Part shown: piece by piece, positions 1-8,792 of the stretch | How positions within the stretch are numbered: the first letter of the stretch is position 1 | Layout: the number at the start of each line of letters is the position of its first letter | DNA from: Candidatus Poribacteria bacterium | Lineage (GTDB): Bacteria; Poribacteria; WGA-4E; WGA-3G | Reading direction: 5' to 3' | Assembly: GCA_003635315.1 (NCBI GenBank) | Contig: PYJD01000040.1 | Location: 129,276 to 193,275, forward strand | DNA length: 64,000 bases | Position numbers and translations under genes: made by a program | The notes under the pieces: model-generated | The model's input: only the letters and a program-made list of their open reading frames with translations | Databases searched by the model: none | Told to the model about the DNA's origin: nothing

Positions 1-1
1 A

Positions 2-646
2 CCTGCTGAAGCAAACGATCTATCCACTCGCACAACACTGAATCTACCCTTCTTCAAAAATATACAGTTGAATTTAGGATATTTTTATATTCCGTTTGCT
101 ACCATTGTCATTGTAGGCGCCTCTAATGCTGTTAATCTAACTGATGGAATGGATGGATTAGCAATCGGTTGCACTCTGTTTGTCGCTGGTACATTCGCAG
201 CATTAGGATATATGGCAAGTCATACTATTGTTGCTACTCACCTTAATATATACCATCTACCTATTGGGGGTGAAGTAACAACGATCTTTTGTGCAACATT
301 GGTAGGGGCTGGATTAGGATTTCTTTGGTACAATGGACATCCTGCTCAGCTCTTTATGGGCGATACTGGTTCACTTCCTTTAGGTGCAACTCTCGGAACA
401 GCAGCGTTATTAATCAAGCAAGAATTTCTTCTCATCATCGTTGGTGGTATCTTCGTTGCAGAGACTTTATCTGTCATCATACAAGTACTATCATATAGAC
501 TCTTTGGGAAGAGAGTCATTAAGATGTCCCCACTACATTTCCATTTTCTATTATCTGGATGGAAAGAATCCAAAGTTGTTATCCGTTTTTGGATTGTGGC
601 ATTTATCCTAATGCTTATTGCATTAAGCACATTAAAATTAAGGTAA
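2..646 (+). CDS. mraY: MraY, phospho-MurNAc-pentapeptide transferase (5' cut by window edge)
   Basis: C-terminal part of the membrane enzyme that transfers phospho-MurNAc-pentapeptide to undecaprenyl phosphate to make lipid I. The reading frame is open from base 2, before the first ATG at 68, so the gene starts outside the window. Family motifs seen are NAVNLTDGMDGLAIG, the HPAQLFMGDTGSLPLG loop with its catalytic Asp, and SPLHFHFLLSGWKE near the end. Several hydrophobic segments match the polytopic family. It is followed immediately by murD, as in a standard dcw cluster. Confidence 0.96.
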   Translation, partial: PAEANDLSTRTTLNLPFFKNIQLNLGYFYIPFATIVIVGASNAVNLTDGMDGLAIGCTLFVAGTFAALGYMASHTIVATHLNIYHLPIGGEVTTIFCATLVGAGLGFLWYNGHPAQLFMGDTGSLPLGATLGTAALLIKQEFLLIIVGGIFVAETLSVIIQVLSYRLFGKRVIKMSPLHFHFLLSGWKESKVVIRFWIVAFILMLIALSTLKLR

Positions 647-654
647 ACCATTGG

Positions 655-2154
655 ATGGAACATCTCCAATCTAATATTATTGAGGGGAAATTGCTTAATC
701 CAGGAATGGGAACATATAACAATAAGAAAATCACAGTTTTTGGAGCAAATCGTAGTGGAATCGCAATTGCAATTCTACTACACGGTAATGGTGCGAAAAT
801 ATCAATCACTGATTCACGGAAAAAAGATGAATTGTCTGACGAATTACGCCAATTAAATGAATTGGAAATAGATTTCTTTCTTGGCGGACATAGTGAAGAT
901 TGTATCAAAGATAGTGATTTGATTGTTGTTTCTCCAGGTGTTCCTTTAGATATACCTATTCTTGAAAAAGCAAAACAAGACGGTATCAAAATATTAGGAG
1001 AATTAGAAGTCGCTGCCAGACATTGTCCTGCTCCAATTATCGCAATTACTGGTACAAAAGGTAAGTCCACAACAACTCTATTAACTGCTGCAATTCTTGA
1101 AAAGTGTAATATTTTCAATAGTGTAGTGGTCGCAGGTAATATAGGGGTTCCATTATCAAGTAAGATCACAGAACTAACCCCGAAAGATATATGTGTTGTT
1201 GAAGTAAGTAGTTTTCAGTTAGAAACTACTAAACTATTCTGTCCGTTGGTAAGTGTAGTATTAAATCTATCAAGAGACCATCTTGATAGACATGGAACAA
1301 TGGAAGCATATTTCACTGCAAAAAGTAAGATCTGTAAAAATCAAACTGAATCAGAATGGATTGTATTAAACATAACTGATGAATATGAACGTAGATTCGC
1401 TGAAAATACATACGCTCAAAAAACCTACTTTTCAGATGATATTAATAGTCATACCTCATCTAATAACTGGATAAAAGATAAGGCAAGTAGAATTGGTGCT
1501 GAATTGCGAATCAAAAATGAAAAAATCGGTCTGTATTCACTAAATCATGGCAGAGCAAACTATGTTTGTGATACAGAAGAATTACCTTTAGCAGGAGCAC
1601 ACAATATACGGAATGTTCTTGCAGCCATAGTGGTTGGAACAATATTGGGTATACAACCCTCAATAATGCGGAAAGCCTTATTAGATTTTACTCGAACCCA
1701 CCCAGCATTAGAACATGCATTTGAGAAAGTCGCTACGATAAATGGCGTGGATTATATAAACGATTCTAAGGCAACAAACGTCATAGCAACAAACGCTGCC
1801 CTTGAATCTATAGATAGAATAAGTATGGATCAGCAATACTCAAAAAGAGTGATCTTAATTATGGGTGGATATGATAAAGGAAACGATTATTCCTCTCTTG
1901 TTGAACCAATACAGAGGCATGTAAAATCACTTATTCTGCTTGGAGAACATACACATAATATCCAAACTACATTTAATGACTGTTGCAACATTGATCATGT
2001 ATCCAAAATGGATCAGGCAGTAGAATTAGCAGAAGACATTTCGGATCATGGGGACATAGTGCTTCTATCTCCTGCAAACGCAAGTTTTGATATGTACTCC
2101 GATTATAAAGCTCGCGGGGAAGCTTTTAAAAAAGCGGTATTGGATCTATCATAA
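655..2154 (+). CDS. murD: MurD, UDP-MurNAc-L-alanine:D-glutamate ligase
   Basis: Cytoplasmic Mur ligase that adds D-glutamate to UDP-MurNAc-L-Ala. Visible are an N-terminal Rossmann start (KKITVFGANRSG), the ATP loop GTKGKSTTT near residue 133, VVEVSSFQLETT, the NLSRDHLDRHG motif, INDSKATN, and the C-terminal LLSPANASFDMYSDYKARG. The ORF track starts at 559 inside mraY. ATG 655, eight bases after the mraY stop, is more sensible; ATG 706, directly before the first beta strand, is also possible. The usual PHR.E region reads THPALEHAFE, a mild divergence. About 499 residues, slightly longer than the usual 450. Confidence 0.96.
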   Translation: MEHLQSNIIEGKLLNPGMGTYNNKKITVFGANRSGIAIAILLHGNGAKISITDSRKKDELSDELRQLNELEIDFFLGGHSEDCIKDSDLIVVSPGVPLDIPILEKAKQDGIKILGELEVAARHCPAPIIAITGTKGKSTTTLLTAAILEKCNIFNSVVVAGNIGVPLSSKITELTPKDICVVEVSSFQLETTKLFCPLVSVVLNLSRDHLDRHGTMEAYFTAKSKICKNQTESEWIVLNITDEYERRFAENTYAQKTYFSDDINSHTSSNNWIKDKASRIGAELRIKNEKIGLYSLNHGRANYVCDTEELPLAGAHNIRNVLAAIVVGTILGIQPSIMRKALLDFTRTHPALEHAFEKVATINGVDYINDSKATNVIATNAALESIDRISMDQQYSKRVILIMGGYDKGNDYSSLVEPIQRHVKSLILLGEHTHNIQTTFNDCCNIDHVSKMDQAVELAEDISDHGDIVLLSPANASFDMYSDYKARGEAFKKAVLDLS

Positions 2155-2218
2155 GAATTTGAAATAAAACATTAAATAACTCATCCGAACACCTAATTTA
2201 CAACAGTAATGATGACAT

Positions 2219-3415
2219 ATGATCAGTCAAAATAATATCAGTTATCCCAATGCCTCACCCACATCCATAAAGAATAATCCTGCAAATATAACTGGTACTG
2301 GTAGGGTAGATCCTGTATTACTTACCGTATCTCTTGTGTTAGTAGGGATAGGTATTCTAATGGTATATAGTGCTGGTCATGTACTCTCTGCTAAACAATA
2401 TGGAACAAGTTATCATTACCTCAAAATACAAGCAATTGCATGTTTCATTGGAATAGTGGGAATGGTGGTGTGTACCTACATTCCCTTTAGATTTTATGAG
2501 AAGTATAGTACATTACTTCTATTTTTATCTATTGTATTGTTAGTTCTGGTCTTTACACCACTGGGGTCGAGTGTGCAGGGTGCTGAAGGAGGAAGATTTA
2601 ATCGATGGATTGCTTTTGGCGGAATACAATTTCAACCTGTTGAGTTTGCCAAGATTGCATTAATTATTCACATGGCACATTTTCTGGCTCGGAATCCAGA
2701 CAAGATAAAAAGTCTATTTTATGGAGTTATGCCAAATGTATTGATTATAGGATTAATGTTCGGTCTTGTAGCAAAACAGCCAGATTTTGGTTCAGCTGTT
2801 TTGTTAGCCGCTACTGCCGGTTGCTTACTTTTCATTGGAGGGATTAGGATATCACACACACTCCTATTGACAGGGATTGGAATTGCTTTATTAGCAGGTT
2901 TTATTATTAGTGATCCGTATCGTATGACAAGAGTCACTGATTATTGGGAAACTGTCCAATCACCTAATTCCGCTGGTTATCAGTTAGAACGTTCACATAA
3001 TGCACTTGCATGGGGTGGATTCTATGGTGTTGGAATTGACGGTAGTGCAGCCAAGATAGATTATCTCCCGTATCCTCATACAGATTTTATTTTCGCAATC
3101 TTAGGTGAAGAATTTGGTTTTATAGGTACTACTGTTGTTGTTTTACTCTTTATGATATTCTTATGGAGCGGGATATCGATTGCTCGAAGAACAGATGATA
3201 GGTTTGGTGCTATATTCGCTACGGGGTTAACTATCATAATTGCTCTTCAAGCTTTTATTAATATAGGAGTTGTAACTGGATTACTTCCAACAAAAGGTAT
3301 TACTCTTCCATTTTTAAGTTATGGTGGTTCATCACTTGTTATCAGTTTAGGATGTGTGGGGATATTACTCAATATATCTCGAAGTTCCAAACGGAAAAAT
3401 ATTGATTCAAGTTAA
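2219..3415 (+). CDS. ftsW: FtsW, SEDS-family septal peptidoglycan polymerase
   Basis: Polytopic SEDS glycosyltransferase that polymerises lipid II at the septum with its partner class b PBP. Visible are a short cytoplasmic N-terminus, about ten membrane segments, GGRFNRWIAFGGIQFQPVEFAK, KQPDFGSA, the large loop motif GYQLERSHNALAWGG, PHTDFIFAILGEE, and the family C-terminal LPFLSYGGSS. Length of 398 is typical. RodA is the alternative, but the place between murD and murG favours FtsW. No clear Shine-Dalgarno sequence precedes ATG 2219. Confidence 0.94.
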   Translation: MISQNNISYPNASPTSIKNNPANITGTGRVDPVLLTVSLVLVGIGILMVYSAGHVLSAKQYGTSYHYLKIQAIACFIGIVGMVVCTYIPFRFYEKYSTLLLFLSIVLLVLVFTPLGSSVQGAEGGRFNRWIAFGGIQFQPVEFAKIALIIHMAHFLARNPDKIKSLFYGVMPNVLIIGLMFGLVAKQPDFGSAVLLAATAGCLLFIGGIRISHTLLLTGIGIALLAGFIISDPYRMTRVTDYWETVQSPNSAGYQLERSHNALAWGGFYGVGIDGSAAKIDYLPYPHTDFIFAILGEEFGFIGTTVVVLLFMIFLWSGISIARRTDDRFGAIFATGLTIIIALQAFINIGVVTGLLPTKGITLPFLSYGGSSLVISLGCVGILLNISRSSKRKNIDSS

Positions 3416-3422
3416 GTTCTTA

Positions 3423-3474
3423 AGCAACACTACACAGAATCCATATACCATTCAACTATGTTGCTGGGTTCTGT
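3423..3474 (+). promoter_or_regulatory. Interlocked inverted repeats between ftsW and murG
   Basis: In the gap between ftsW and murG, AGCAACA (3423) pairs with TGTTGCT (3459), and ACAGAATCC (3434) pairs with GGGTTCTGT (3466, one G-U). The order A-B-A'-B' allows a pseudoknot or two competing hairpins just upstream of the murG start. The function is unknown; it may be chance in AT-rich DNA. Confidence 0.3.
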
Positions 3475-3494
3475 CATTACATACTTAGGTAAAT

Positions 3495-4772
3495 GTGAGA
3501 AAAACAATACAACGACAAGAGTCTAATGACGATGTCGACAGTAATGGAAATAATGAAAAGATAAATAAGTTATTTGTTCTGGCAGGTGGTGGAACAGGTG
3601 GACATATTTATCCTGCAATTGCAATTGCACATTCTTTAAAACGCATAAACTCCGAGACTGATATCGTTTTCATCGGAGGACGTGGTCGTTTAGAAGCTAC
3701 CATTATTCCGGAAAAAGGTTTCAAGTTTTATCCTATTTCTGTTGAAGGATTTCCTCGTAAAGCTACATTGAAATGGATCCCCGTCATTCTAAAAATGTTT
3801 CAAGGACTTTTCCAATCCTATAAATATTTAAAAAGACTTAAACCTGATGTTGTAATTGGAACAGGAGGGTATGTATCAGGTCCTGTTCTATTCGCTGCAT
3901 CTCTACTTAGAATCCCAATTGTAATTCAAGAACAGAATGCCTCCCCAGGTTTGACTAACAGGATACTTTCAAAACGTGTAAAGGCAGCTTACTTGGCATT
4001 AGATTCTGATGATCATCCTTTTCCAAATAATATCAAGAAAATTACGGGGAATCCTATTCGACTGGAAATTACCACATTTCCTCGCGATCACAATACTTAC
4101 AACAAGTATAACTTATCTCCAAACAGAAAAACTGTATTTGTTATGGGAGGAAGTCAAGGGGCAAAGGTAATTAATGATATTATGATAAGAACATGTCCAT
4201 TAATAGTAAGATCTATATTAATGCAAGAATCACATAAAAGGTCACCACAAGTCGAGAAAATAGATGAAATGAACACTATTCCTTTACAAATTGTACATCA
4301 AACTGGAAAAACTGGAACAGAAAATGTCGAAGATGCATATTCAAGTCATGATATCCCTCATTATGTAAGTCCATTTTTTGATCAAGTAGAAGAGATATAT
4401 AGTATTGCAGATGTAATGATTTGCAGAGCTGGTGGAATGACTATTTCTGAAGTGACAGCCTGTGGTATTCCCACTATTTTTATACCGTTACCTGCTGCTG
4501 TTGGTAATAACCAAGTTAGCAATGCATATACAGTGGCTAATGCTGGCGCTGCTGTAGTTTTAGAACAGGATAACTTACAACCAGAAGATGTTGTCGCGGA
4601 ATTGGTACGGATCACTACAGACGAAGAATCCTATCAAAATATGAAGACCGCAAGTTTGAATCTTGGACGCCCAAAGGCAAGTGATACCATAGCAGAATCT
4701 ATATATAATATAGCATGTTCAAATGACTCAATAAAAAACCCTCAACAGTCAAGGGTTAATAACTTCATTTAA
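3495..4772 (+). CDS. murG: MurG, UDP-GlcNAc:lipid I N-acetylglucosaminyltransferase
   Basis: Peripheral membrane GT-B enzyme that converts lipid I to lipid II. Motifs: AGGGTGGHIYPAIAIA in the N-terminal loop, GTGGYVSGPV, QEQNASPGLTNR, GGSQGAK, and the UDP-GlcNAc site CRAGGMTISEVTACGIPTIFIPLP. GTG 3495 is the only reasonable start, with TTAGG a few bases upstream. At 425 residues it is longer than the usual 350-370: there is a polar N-terminal extension of about 27 residues, an insert after the GGSQGAK domain, and a short tail. It ends two bases before the TTG that opens the murC ORF. Confidence 0.96.
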   Translation: MRKTIQRQESNDDVDSNGNNEKINKLFVLAGGGTGGHIYPAIAIAHSLKRINSETDIVFIGGRGRLEATIIPEKGFKFYPISVEGFPRKATLKWIPVILKMFQGLFQSYKYLKRLKPDVVIGTGGYVSGPVLFAASLLRIPIVIQEQNASPGLTNRILSKRVKAAYLALDSDDHPFPNNIKKITGNPIRLEITTFPRDHNTYNKYNLSPNRKTVFVMGGSQGAKVINDIMIRTCPLIVRSILMQESHKRSPQVEKIDEMNTIPLQIVHQTGKTGTENVEDAYSSHDIPHYVSPFFDQVEEIYSIADVMICRAGGMTISEVTACGIPTIFIPLPAAVGNNQVSNAYTVANAGAAVVLEQDNLQPEDVVAELVRITTDEESYQNMKTASLNLGRPKASDTIAESIYNIACSNDSIKNPQQSRVNNFI

Positions 4773-4785
4773 CTTGGGTATCTCT

Positions 4786-6162
4786 ATGTTCGGTAAAACA
4801 CAACATATACACATCATTGGAATCGGTGGTTCTGGATTAAGTGGTATTGCAGAAGTACTTCTTGACCATGATTTTCATGTTTCTGGCTCTGATATACAGG
4901 AATCTTATACTACAGAACACCTAAGAAAATGTGGGGCTTTGGTCTGGAACAAGCATGAAGCATCAAATATAGATGGAGCTGATGTAGTTGTAATATCACC
5001 CGCGATTCCTGATGAGAATCCTGAACTACAAGCTGCTAAAATCGGCAAAATCCCAATTATTCGTGGGGCTGAAATGCTAAATGAGATTTCTCGTTTACGT
5101 TATAGTGTGGCTGTCAGTGGAACGCATGGAAAAACCACTACTACTGCAATGACTGCTGCTGTCTTAGATAGACTTGATCCGACAATTGTACTTGGAGGTA
5201 AATTAGTCAATGGAAGTAATGCACGGAGAGGACACGGGGAGGTAATGGTTATTGAAGCAGATGAAGCCTATGGTTCTATTGAGATGTTCTACCCGACAAT
5301 CGCTGTTGTTACCTCCGTTGATGCAGACCATTTAGATTATTATAAGAATATTCAAGAAATTGGTGAAACATTCTTAACATTTATAAACAAAGTGCCTTTT
5401 TACGGTTCTGCGATATTGTGTCTTGACCAAGAAAACATACAAAAACTCATCCCAAAAGTCGATAAAAAATACATTACCTATGGTCTTGATACTCGAGCAG
5501 ATTTGATTGCAGAAGAAATAGAAATTGAGGGTCCCACATCACATTATCAAGTTCGATTAAAAGGTGAATCCTGTGGAAAAATACATCTAAAGATGCCTGG
5601 AAGACATAACATTGCAAATTCATTAGCAGCAATTGCAGTAGGGTTTGAAATGGATATTCCATTTGAGGAGATGAGAATCGCACTCGAGTCATTCCAAGGT
5701 GTACATAGGAGATTCGAGGTATTAGGAACTGTTGATGATATTGTAGTGGTTGATGATTACGCACATAACCCCGCAAAATTGATGGCTGCCCTAAAAGGAG
5801 CAAGAGAAGGTTACAATCGACGGATTATTGCAGTCTTTCAACCACACAGGTTCGGACGAGTTCAAACTCTTGAGGACGAATTTTGTCGGTCTTTTTTCCA
5901 AGCTGATGTATTAATTGTTACCTCTATATATGGGGCTGGTGAAGAACCTATAAAGAATGTAACCGGGGAGAATCTGGCGAAGGCAATTAAGGATCATGGA
6001 CATCCACAAGTTATATATATTTCTGATATGGATGAGGTTGTACAACAATTGATGAAAATCACTCAACCAAATGATTTGGTCATGACTCTTGGAGCTGGAG
6101 ATATTGTAAAAGTTGGACATAAATTTCTCGAACAACATAGTGAAAACACAGAAATTACATGA
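4786..6162 (+). CDS. murC: MurC, UDP-N-acetylmuramate:L-alanine ligase
   Basis: Mur ligase that adds L-alanine to UDP-MurNAc. Motifs: HIHIIGIGGSGLSGIAEVL at the N-terminus, VVVISPAIP, the ATP loop SGTHGKTTTTAM near residue 110, IEADEAYGS, DADHLDYY, GRHNIANSLAAI, VHRRFE, DDYAHNPAK, and FQPHRFGR. The track start is TTG 4774, but ATG 4786 gives MFGK, a common MurC beginning, with GGGT seven bases upstream. The stop overlaps the ftsQ start (ATGA). No murB or ddl follows, although both often sit here. Confidence 0.97.
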   Translation: MFGKTQHIHIIGIGGSGLSGIAEVLLDHDFHVSGSDIQESYTTEHLRKCGALVWNKHEASNIDGADVVVISPAIPDENPELQAAKIGKIPIIRGAEMLNEISRLRYSVAVSGTHGKTTTTAMTAAVLDRLDPTIVLGGKLVNGSNARRGHGEVMVIEADEAYGSIEMFYPTIAVVTSVDADHLDYYKNIQEIGETFLTFINKVPFYGSAILCLDQENIQKLIPKVDKKYITYGLDTRADLIAEEIEIEGPTSHYQVRLKGESCGKIHLKMPGRHNIANSLAAIAVGFEMDIPFEEMRIALESFQGVHRRFEVLGTVDDIVVVDDYAHNPAKLMAALKGAREGYNRRIIAVFQPHRFGRVQTLEDEFCRSFFQADVLIVTSIYGAGEEPIKNVTGENLAKAIKDHGHPQVIYISDMDEVVQQLMKITQPNDLVMTLGAGDIVKVGHKFLEQHSENTEIT

Positions 6163-7091
6163 GAAAAGCTAAGAAACATTTACGAAGTAAAGAAGGGGTA
6201 AATCACCGGATTTATCAACCCAAAAGGGTTAAGAACAAGAATTACCGGGCACGACGGACGACTATTTTAATCAGTACTGTCATTACCCTTCTATTTCTTG
6301 CTAAAATTTTTCTGGGGTTCTTCAATATTGAACATGTAACATTTGCACTTTTCGGAAATATACATTATACTGAAGGACAGGTCTTTGATGTATTGGGTGA
6401 AAATCTTGATAATATAATTACTGATTCTGAAGAGAAAACCGCTCTATATATCAAGGATAATTTAAGCTATATTGAGGATGCTAATGTAACCAGAAATCTA
6501 ATAAAACGTCTGTTAACTATTGAAATAACAGAACGAAAACCTTTTGCACGCGTAAACTTTAAAGTCATAGATAATACTTCGATAAACAAGGATAATACTA
6601 AACACTATAGCGAAAGTCTACTATTAATTGATGATGAAGGTTATGTCTTAGAAACAATATCAATAGAACAGTTTCCACATTTAATCATCATCATAGATGA
6701 AGGTGAAGTAATACCTGAAATAGGCAAACAAATAGAATCACATACTACACATATCGGTATCCACATCCTAAAAACAATAAATACCAAGGAACGTACTATA
6801 GCAAAACACCTAAAATCCATAGACCCCCGAGTATCACAAAAAATTACTATTAAGATTGATAGTTTACCTATACCGATATGGATTTCTGAAGATATGATAG
6901 ATACAGGTTTACATAAAATCAGTTTGTTTGTAAGGAATAACATGATATCACATATACAAAATCAAGAAACACAAATAGCTAATAACATAACAAAAGATCA
7001 AAGTTCCAAGGGTATACCTGTATATGAAAAATATGAGTATTTAGATATACGTTATGAAGACACACTTTATTTAGGAGGATCCAACAAATAG
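6159..7091 (+). CDS. ftsQ: FtsQ/DivIB cell-division protein
   Basis: Bitopic divisome protein linking early and late division proteins. It has a strongly basic cytoplasmic N-terminus (about 35 residues), one membrane segment (TTILISTVITLLFLAKIFLG), then a POTRA-like domain (HVTFALFGNIHYTEGQV, a segment with IEDANVTRNLIKRLLTIEITERKP) and an FtsQ/DivIB beta domain. Sequence identity to characterised FtsQ is low, as is normal, so the name rests on topology, the POTRA pattern and the position between murC and ftsA. Translationally coupled to murC by a 4-base overlap. Confidence 0.88.
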   Translation: MRKAKKHLRSKEGVNHRIYQPKRVKNKNYRARRTTILISTVITLLFLAKIFLGFFNIEHVTFALFGNIHYTEGQVFDVLGENLDNIITDSEEKTALYIKDNLSYIEDANVTRNLIKRLLTIEITERKPFARVNFKVIDNTSINKDNTKHYSESLLLIDDEGYVLETISIEQFPHLIIIIDEGEVIPEIGKQIESHTTHIGIHILKTINTKERTIAKHLKSIDPRVSQKITIKIDSLPIPIWISEDMIDTGLHKISLFVRNNMISHIQNQETQIANNITKDQSSKGIPVYEKYEYLDIRYEDTLYLGGSNK

Positions 7092-8327
7092 ATGGCAAAA
7101 GGAACGATTATCACCGGATTAGACATCGGCTCAAGTAAGATCTCAGTGGTTGTATGCCACAGCCTTCCCGGTCTTGATGGTCAGATGGAAATAATCGGTG
7201 TTGGGTCAGCAAATTCAAGGGGTTTACGAAGGGGGGTTGTAGTTGATATTAATTTGACTGCAGATGCGATACGAGAGGCAATTTCAGATGCTGAACTCAT
7301 GTCCGGTGTAAATATTGAGTCTGTCTGTTTAGGAATTTCTGGTGAACATATACATGGGCAAACTTCCCGTGGGGTCGTTACTGTGAAAAACCCATCACAG
7401 ATTAGTAAGGATGATGTTGATAGAGCTGTTCAATCCGCAAGATCAATCGCCGCTATACCCGATGGACAAGATGTTCTTCATGTCATAGAACAGAATTTTG
7501 TTATTGATATGAATAATCAAATTAAAGAACCGGTTGGGATGTCGGGATCACGATTAGAGGCAAACGCATACATTATCACTGGCAGCACAAGTGGAATTCA
7601 AAGCCTATTAAATAGTGTTGAACAGGCTGAAATACCAAGTGTTGACACTTTAGCTGTTGCTCCCGTTGCATCTGCCAAAGCTGTTCTTCAAAGAGACGAA
7701 CGGGAAGTAGGGGTCGTTCTTGTTGATATTGGTGACCAAACAACTGAAATCATCATCTACAAAGAAGATGCCATTGACCATATTGTTGTTTTCCCAGTTG
7801 GAGGACAACATGTTACAAATGATATTGCACAATACCTAAAGGTTAACTTGCCAATTGCAGAAGAACTAAAAATAAATAAAGGGTGCGCTTGGACACAATG
7901 GGTAACAGAAGATGATTCCACTTCTATTCCTATTTCTTCGGGATCCAGTCCTCCACGCTTTATTAGTAGATTTGAATTAGCACAAATCATTGAATATAGA
8001 ATGGTAGAAATACTTGAAGGAATTGGTAGTGAAATTGGGGATATTCAACTTCCAGGTGGATTAGTCCTAACGGGGGGTACAGCACTGATGGATGGATTGA
8101 CTGAACTGGCGGAACAGGTCTTACCTTTACGCGCACAGGTCGGATACCCAAAAGAACTAAAAGGACTAACAGATAGAGTCAATTACCCTATATATGCTAC
8201 AAGTCTCGGTTTAGCCATGTATGGTGAAGATTTACGCCGTGAAGAAAGACATGCACGATTACTCAGAAAAAGTTCCACTCCCATTGGGGGGATTTTCAGA
8301 CACATTAAAGAGTGGTTCGGTTATTAA
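7092..8327 (+). CDS. ftsA: FtsA, actin-like divisome protein
   Basis: Actin-fold ATPase that tethers FtsZ to the membrane. Visible: phosphate-1 motif GLDIGSSKISVVV, the 1C/SHS2 region (ESVCLGISGEHIHG), VVLVDIGDQTTEI as the phosphate-2 motif, LVLTGGTALMDG as the adenosine motif, and a C-terminal amphipathic helix (GGIFRHIKEWFGY) that fits the membrane-targeting sequence. Length of 411 is standard. It begins right after the ftsQ stop, with AGGAGG lying in the ftsQ tail. Unusually, 465 bases separate it from ftsZ. Confidence 0.96.
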   Translation: MAKGTIITGLDIGSSKISVVVCHSLPGLDGQMEIIGVGSANSRGLRRGVVVDINLTADAIREAISDAELMSGVNIESVCLGISGEHIHGQTSRGVVTVKNPSQISKDDVDRAVQSARSIAAIPDGQDVLHVIEQNFVIDMNNQIKEPVGMSGSRLEANAYIITGSTSGIQSLLNSVEQAEIPSVDTLAVAPVASAKAVLQRDEREVGVVLVDIGDQTTEIIIYKEDAIDHIVVFPVGGQHVTNDIAQYLKVNLPIAEELKINKGCAWTQWVTEDDSTSIPISSGSSPPRFISRFELAQIIEYRMVEILEGIGSEIGDIQLPGGLVLTGGTALMDGLTELAEQVLPLRAQVGYPKELKGLTDRVNYPIYATSLGLAMYGEDLRREERHARLLRKSSTPIGGIFRHIKEWFGY

Positions 8328-8792
8328 ATTTAACTCTATTATGCTATATACATCATAAATTGTTAGGGATCTCAAAGGACTGTTCTGTCTAAGTAAATTT
8401 ATACCCAAATTTCTTCTGTTCTATTTCTTACAATACGCAATCTATTGCTTTATTAAGTAATTAACAGTATAATAACCTAAAGGCTTAGTAGAATTAATAT
8501 ACACAATAATATCTTACATGTCTTTAAAGTACGAATAGACTGAATATACTATATAACATTAAAATTAAAGCCCCTGATTGTACGTATAAAACGATATTAA
8601 TATACCCTTAAATAGTTAGTAAGAGAATTCAGATTAATAACATGGCTTAATTGGAAAGATATAATTTATGAAATTAGTTATAATGTATACTGTTTTATGT
8701 GAAGGAGGAATTAAGTTACCGCTGGGAAGTCAACATGTCTCTAAATTAATGGTATTACCAAGATGAGTTGCCAAAGGTGACTGAAATTACTG
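8328..8792 (+). other. Long intergenic region between ftsA and ftsZ
   Basis: A 465-base AT-rich gap where the two genes are normally close. No ORF or RNA gene is recognisable. It contains two TATAAT hexamers (8660 and 8679) and a perfect GGAGGA at 8704 that is not followed by any sizeable ORF. It most likely carries a separate ftsZ promoter and a long leader. Confidence 0.5.
8637..8665 (+). promoter_or_regulatory. Candidate ftsZ promoter
   Basis: ATAACA, 17 bases, then a consensus TATAAT. The -35 matches TTGACA at four of six positions. It would give a leader of about 120 bases upstream of ftsZ. A second TATAAT at 8679 lacks a good -35. Confidence 0.35.

Noticed and set aside
8699-8749. Short GTG-started leader ORF before ftsZ
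   Set aside because: Only 16 codons, no Shine-Dalgarno before the GTG, and the nearby GGAGGA lies inside rather than upstream of it.
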